NCBI GenBank assembly: GCA_963724135.1
Contig: CAVRTA010000006.1
Span: forward strand, 1,302,001-1,366,000
Direction: 5' to 3'
DNA from: DATLGB01 sp963724135
Lineage (GTDB): Bacteria > Actinomycetota > Thermoleophilia > Solirubrobacterales > Solirubrobacteraceae
DNA length: 64,000 nucleotides
Shown here in pieces: positions 60,962-64,000 of the stretch; position 1 is the first letter of the stretch, and every line of letters begins with the position of its first letter. The position numbers and the translations under genes are program-made. The notes beneath the pieces were generated by a model. The model was not told where the DNA came from, did no database searches, and saw nothing but the letters and a program-made list of their open reading frames with translations.

Positions 60962-62727
60962 CGGCGCAACGCGGACTCGGTGCCGCCGAGCGAACCGGGG
61001 CCGGCGTAGCTGCGCGGGCCGCGGGTCACGATGCGGTCGTCGTCCTCAGACGGGGTATCGGCAAGCGCGCGCCGCACCCGGAGGATGCTGACAGTCGCGC
61101 ATGTCGCCGCGATGAAAACGCTCACGGAGACCATCGCTCCCCAACCGAGCGCGCCGCCGGCCACCAGCCCGAAGCCCACCCAGACCGCGTCGATGGGGCC
61201 GAGCCCGAACGAGTTGACGTAGTAGAGGACGATCGCGACCGGGGCGAGGAGACCGATCGCCAGCGCGCCGGCGGCGGCGGCGCGGCGCAGGCGCTCGCCG
61301 GGGGCCGTGACCAGCAGCCACGCGTGCGCGGCCGGGAGGAGAACCGCGGCCGCGTACGGGTTGAACACCCACACCGCGAGCGTCAGCACGCTCAGCATCA
61401 GGCCCGTGGCCGCCGCCGCGCCGCCCGCGGCCACCGCCGGCCCGCGCTGGTGCCTGCCGATGACGCGCGTGCGCACGAGGTACGCGGTCGCGAGGCCGGC
61501 CAGCAGCGCCCCGGCGGCGCACGCCCAGCCGGCGGCGTCCTGGTCCACCGAGCCCGGCGCGGGCAGGGCGGTGACGGCGCCCGCGGCGCCGAGGAGCCGC
61601 GCGAAGGCCCAGGCGGTCGCGACCGGCAGCGCGAAGCTCAGCGCCCACACCGTCCACGCGCCGACCGGCGCCCCGCGGCGGCGGGCGCGGAAGAACCCGT
61701 CGAACGCGGTCAGCAGCGCGGGCGCGAGCAGCGTCAGCACCAGCAGCCGGATCGACCAGGTGGGCACGAGCCGCTTGAGCGCGACGATGCCGTTGGCCTC
61801 CGGGAAGCGTGCGTCGAGCGATGCGTACAGCGTCCGCAGCACCGCGCGGCCGAATCCGGCGAAGCGCTGTAGGTCCACCGGCGCACCGGCCGCGGGCCGG
61901 CGCTCGCCGCTGGCGGAGATCAGGACCGCGGGCGCACCCGCGGCGTTGACCGGGCCCTGCTCGCCGAGCGTCAGCGGCACGGCGCGGCGGAACAGCTGCG
62001 CCAGCGCGCGCGTGCGGCCCGGGTCGGCGGCGATCTCGGTTCGCAGCGCGGACTGGACCGTGCGCTCGATCGCCAGCGGCAGTGGGCCCGACTCACCGCT
62101 CCAGGGCAGGACGAACGGACGCCGCAGCTCCTCGCCGGCGAGGTTGCCGAGCACGTACACGGCGTCCACCGGCCCCGCGACGGCGTCCACGACGTCGCGC
62201 GCACCGCCGAAGCCGCCGCTCCCGCCCGACACCGAGGCCAGCACCACCGTCTTCGCGAGGTCGCGGTCGGCGAACAGCCGCGCGAGCTCGAGCAGCGTGG
62301 CGGTGCCCGAGAGATCCGCGATCGCCGGTGATCCCGCGGCGTCGCGGTGGGCGACGACGACGATCGTGCGCTCGGAGAGCCCCTCGCGGGTGGCCAGCAC
62401 CGACTCGAGCTCGGCGCTGCCGTCGATCGTCGTGGTGCTCACCGAGCGCCGCTCGATCGCCGCCGCGGTGGCGAAGCCCGTGTCGGTGAAGCCCTCCGCG
62501 ATCCGGTCGGCGAGCCCGGTGTCGTCGGTCGAGCCCGGCCGCCGGCGCGGGAAGCGCTGCGCGAGGTCGTTCATCGTCGTGAACGCGCGCTGCGCATCGA
62601 AGGCCAGCGGCGCCAGACGCGTCGTCCGCGGGTCGGGCACGTCGGTCAGCGAGAACGCCAGAATGAACAGCGCCGCGACTGCTGGGACCAGCGCCGCCCG
62701 GTAGACCCGGTGGTCGAGCACGCCCAC
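60958..62727 (-). CDS. M28-like membrane protein with damaged zinc site
   Basis: The 589-residue protein has an N-terminal helix, a central region that reads as an M28 aminopeptidase fold (TIVVVAHRDAAGSPAIADLSG, ARLFADRDLAKTVVLAS), and a C-terminal half with 6-7 membrane helices. The first zinc ligands (H-x-D and a later D) are present, but the catalytic glutamate pair (normally DGEE) is replaced by SVSGGSGG, so peptidase activity is doubtful. GTG 62727 is the start. It shares a transcript with the sortase downstream and has a 21-base gap to the divergent response regulator. Confidence 0.75.
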   Translation of the reverse strand: MGVLDHRVYRAALVPAVAALFILAFSLTDVPDPRTTRLAPLAFDAQRAFTTMNDLAQRFPRRRPGSTDDTGLADRIAEGFTDTGFATAAAIERRSVSTTTIDGSAELESVLATREGLSERTIVVVAHRDAAGSPAIADLSGTATLLELARLFADRDLAKTVVLASVSGGSGGFGGARDVVDAVAGPVDAVYVLGNLAGEELRRPFVLPWSGESGPLPLAIERTVQSALRTEIAADPGRTRALAQLFRRAVPLTLGEQGPVNAAGAPAVLISASGERRPAAGAPVDLQRFAGFGRAVLRTLYASLDARFPEANGIVALKRLVPTWSIRLLVLTLLAPALLTAFDGFFRARRRGAPVGAWTVWALSFALPVATAWAFARLLGAAGAVTALPAPGSVDQDAAGWACAAGALLAGLATAYLVRTRVIGRHQRGPAVAAGGAAAATGLMLSVLTLAVWVFNPYAAAVLLPAAHAWLLVTAPGERLRRAAAAGALAIGLLAPVAIVLYYVNSFGLGPIDAVWVGFGLVAGGALGWGAMVSVSVFIAATCATVSILRVRRALADTPSEDDDRIVTRGPRSYAGPGSLGGTESALRR

Positions 62728-62748
62728 GATCGTACGGGCGCGCCTAGC

Positions 62749-63483
62749 ATGTATGAGCGCAACGGAGTGCCTGACCGTTCCCCCCGCATCCTGCTCGTGG
62801 ACGACGAGCAACCGATTCAGACGCTGCTCTCGTTCCCGCTGCAGCGCGACGGCTATGACGTCGTGACCGTCGCCGACGGCCGCGAGGCGCTGGCGCGGTT
62901 CTCCGAGCAGCACTTCGACCTGGTCGTCCTCGACCTGATGCTGCCGAAGATGGACGGGCTCGAGGTGTGCCGGCGGCTGCGCTCGCAGGTGGGCAACGGC
63001 AAGACCGTGCCCATCATCATGCTCACCGCCCGCGCCGAGGAGATCGACAAGGTGCTCGGGCTCGAGCTCGGCGCCGACGACTACATCACCAAGCCATTCT
63101 CGGTGCGCGAGTTCCGCTCCCGGGTCAAGGCGGCGCTGCGGCGGGCGGCGCTGGCACGCACCGACCCGGAGGACGAGGCGCCGATCGTGACGCTGGACCT
63201 CTCCATCGACCCGGCCAAGCGCACCGTCGAGGTGCGCGGCGAGATCGTGCCGATCACCTTCGTGGAGTTCGAGATCCTCAGCGCGCTGGCGCGCTCGCCC
63301 GGGCGTGTCTTCACGCGCGACATGCTGCTCACGCGCGTGTGGGGCGACTCGGCGTATCGCGACCCCCGCACGATCGACGTCCACATCCGCCACCTGCGCG
63401 AGAAGCTCGAGATCGACGCGAAGGATCCCGAGTACCTGTTCACGGTGCGCGGCGTCGGCTACCGGTTCCGCGACGTCGTGTAG
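62749..63483 (+). CDS. OmpR-family response regulator
   Basis: The 244-residue protein has a receiver domain with the phospho-acceptor Asp in VVLDLMLPKMDGLE, the acidic pair ILLVDDEQP and the Lys in YITKPFSV. It is followed by a winged-helix DNA-binding domain (FVEFEILSALARSPGRVFTR, DPRTIDVHIRHLREKL). ATG 62749 was chosen. A histidine kinase gene follows ten bases downstream, so they form a two-component system. Confidence 0.95.
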   Translation: MYERNGVPDRSPRILLVDDEQPIQTLLSFPLQRDGYDVVTVADGREALARFSEQHFDLVVLDLMLPKMDGLEVCRRLRSQVGNGKTVPIIMLTARAEEIDKVLGLELGADDYITKPFSVREFRSRVKAALRRAALARTDPEDEAPIVTLDLSIDPAKRTVEVRGEIVPITFVEFEILSALARSPGRVFTRDMLLTRVWGDSAYRDPRTIDVHIRHLREKLEIDAKDPEYLFTVRGVGYRFRDVV

Positions 63484-63492
63484 CGGAGCCTG

Positions 63493-64000
63493 ATGAGGTC
63501 GCTGCGGAACCGGCTCTCGCTCCTGTTCGGGGCGATCGTGCTCGGAGCCATCGCGGCCTCGTACGCGCTCGTCGTGCCGCCGCTCGAGGGCCAGTTGCGT
63601 GACCAGAAGGTGGACGGCCTGGCTGAGTCGGCGCGCGTGCACGTCGGCCCGGTGCGCGAGACGGTCGGCCGCAGCGTGCCCGTCGACGAGGTGCGCGGGC
63701 GCATCGCCACCGCCGCTGCGCGCTCGGGCGCGCGCGTGACGCTCCTCGACGTGGCGACCGGGACGCAGGGCCGCGGCCTGACCGTGGGGATCGACTCGCA
63801 GCCGGGCACCGAGGAGGGCGACGCACGCTTCGTGCTCGCCGACCAGGCGGTGCGCACCGGACGGGTGGTCGCCGGCACCGAGCCGACGGCGCGCGGCCGG
63901 GTCGCCGAGGTCGCCGTCCCGCTGTTCGTCGGCCCCGCGGCGGCCAAGGTCGCCGTGTTCACGGACGACCTCGAGGCCGTCGACTCCAACGTCGCGTTCA
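63493..64000 (+). CDS. Sensor histidine kinase, N-terminal part
   Basis: The reading starts at ATG 63493 with a membrane helix (LSLLFGAIVLGAIAASYALV), then an extracytosolic domain without a recognised fold, and runs off the window with no stop codon. The kinase core lies beyond the window end. Its place directly after the response regulator gene identifies it as the cognate sensor. Confidence 0.85.
   Translation, partial: MRSLRNRLSLLFGAIVLGAIAASYALVVPPLEGQLRDQKVDGLAESARVHVGPVRETVGRSVPVDEVRGRIATAAARSGARVTLLDVATGTQGRGLTVGIDSQPGTEEGDARFVLADQAVRTGRVVAGTEPTARGRVAEVAVPLFVGPAAAKVAVFTDDLEAVDSNVAF

Overview
The window is high-GC DNA with dense, often overlapping genes and many GTG, TTG and possibly CTG starts. 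The gene content is actinobacterial: acetamido- and FAD-independent core genes, an SSADH of the type seen in actinobacteria, a class E-like sortase, a SpoIID/LytB-type secreted protein, TgpA-like transglutaminase, and a collagen-like exported protein with the N-terminal style common in Solirubrobacterales. My best guess is a Thermoleophilia (Solirubrobacterales-like) actinobacterium; this is inference from gene style, not from a marker-gene comparison. No phage, integrase, intact transposase, rRNA operon or CRISPR array was found, and no gene-free stretch exceeds 300 bases.

Layout. 1-3.9 kb: a truncated secreted beta-propeller-like gene and two genes (succinate-semialdehyde dehydrogenase, acetolactate synthase) that are both broken by frameshifts. 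3.9-8.1 kb: SpoIID-domain protein, amidase, MaoC-like dehydratase, 5'-3' exonuclease. 8.1-15.3 kb: a co-directional surface/carbohydrate cluster (GH2 glycosidase, secreted alpha/beta hydrolase, GT4 glycosyltransferase, ATP-grasp ligase, nucleotidyltransferase-kinase fusion). 15.3-24.2 kb: collagen-like protein, YchF, PAP2 phosphatase, methylmalonyl-CoA epimerase, diacylglycerol-kinase-like enzyme, EAL/GAF/GGDEF protein, FtsH-like protease, DUF1385 protein. 24.2-28.6 kb: M20 peptidase, RarA, a GNAT-like protein and an aldehyde-dehydrogenase-like protein that lacks the catalytic residues.

28.7-35.6 kb is one coherent tetrapyrrole and cytochrome-c block: precorrin-2 dehydrogenase, MogA, CcmA, CcmB, CcmC, a CcmD-like protein, HemA, HemC and a SUMT-HemD fusion. 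35.6-42.1 kb carries an SAM hydrolase, BirA, an orphan PqqD-like domain, OsmC, a DEAH helicase, a TlpA-like thioredoxin and Dtd. 42.1-52.0 kb is a seven-gene oligopeptide ABC operon on the minus strand with three paralogous binding proteins separated by strong hairpins. 52.1-64 kb holds tRNA-Arg(CCU), a TgpA-like transglutaminase, a CPBP protease, HAD phosphatase, MscS channel, class A penicillin-binding protein, ThiL, a tiny FlgM-like protein, sortase, an M28-like membrane protein, and a two-component system cut by the window end.

The most unusual signal is a family of short perfect palindromes built on ACAAAAGGG / CCCTTTTGT (five loci) plus a related GGGGAC / GTCCCC tandem pair. They sit exactly on stop codons of genes, in one case supplying the stop codons of two convergent genes, in one case extending a transglutaminase into a tRNA gene, and in one case lying inside hemC in frame, where the element encodes about 15 extra residues in the flexible active-site loop. 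This resembles, in principle, the protein-coding palindromic elements known from Rickettsia.
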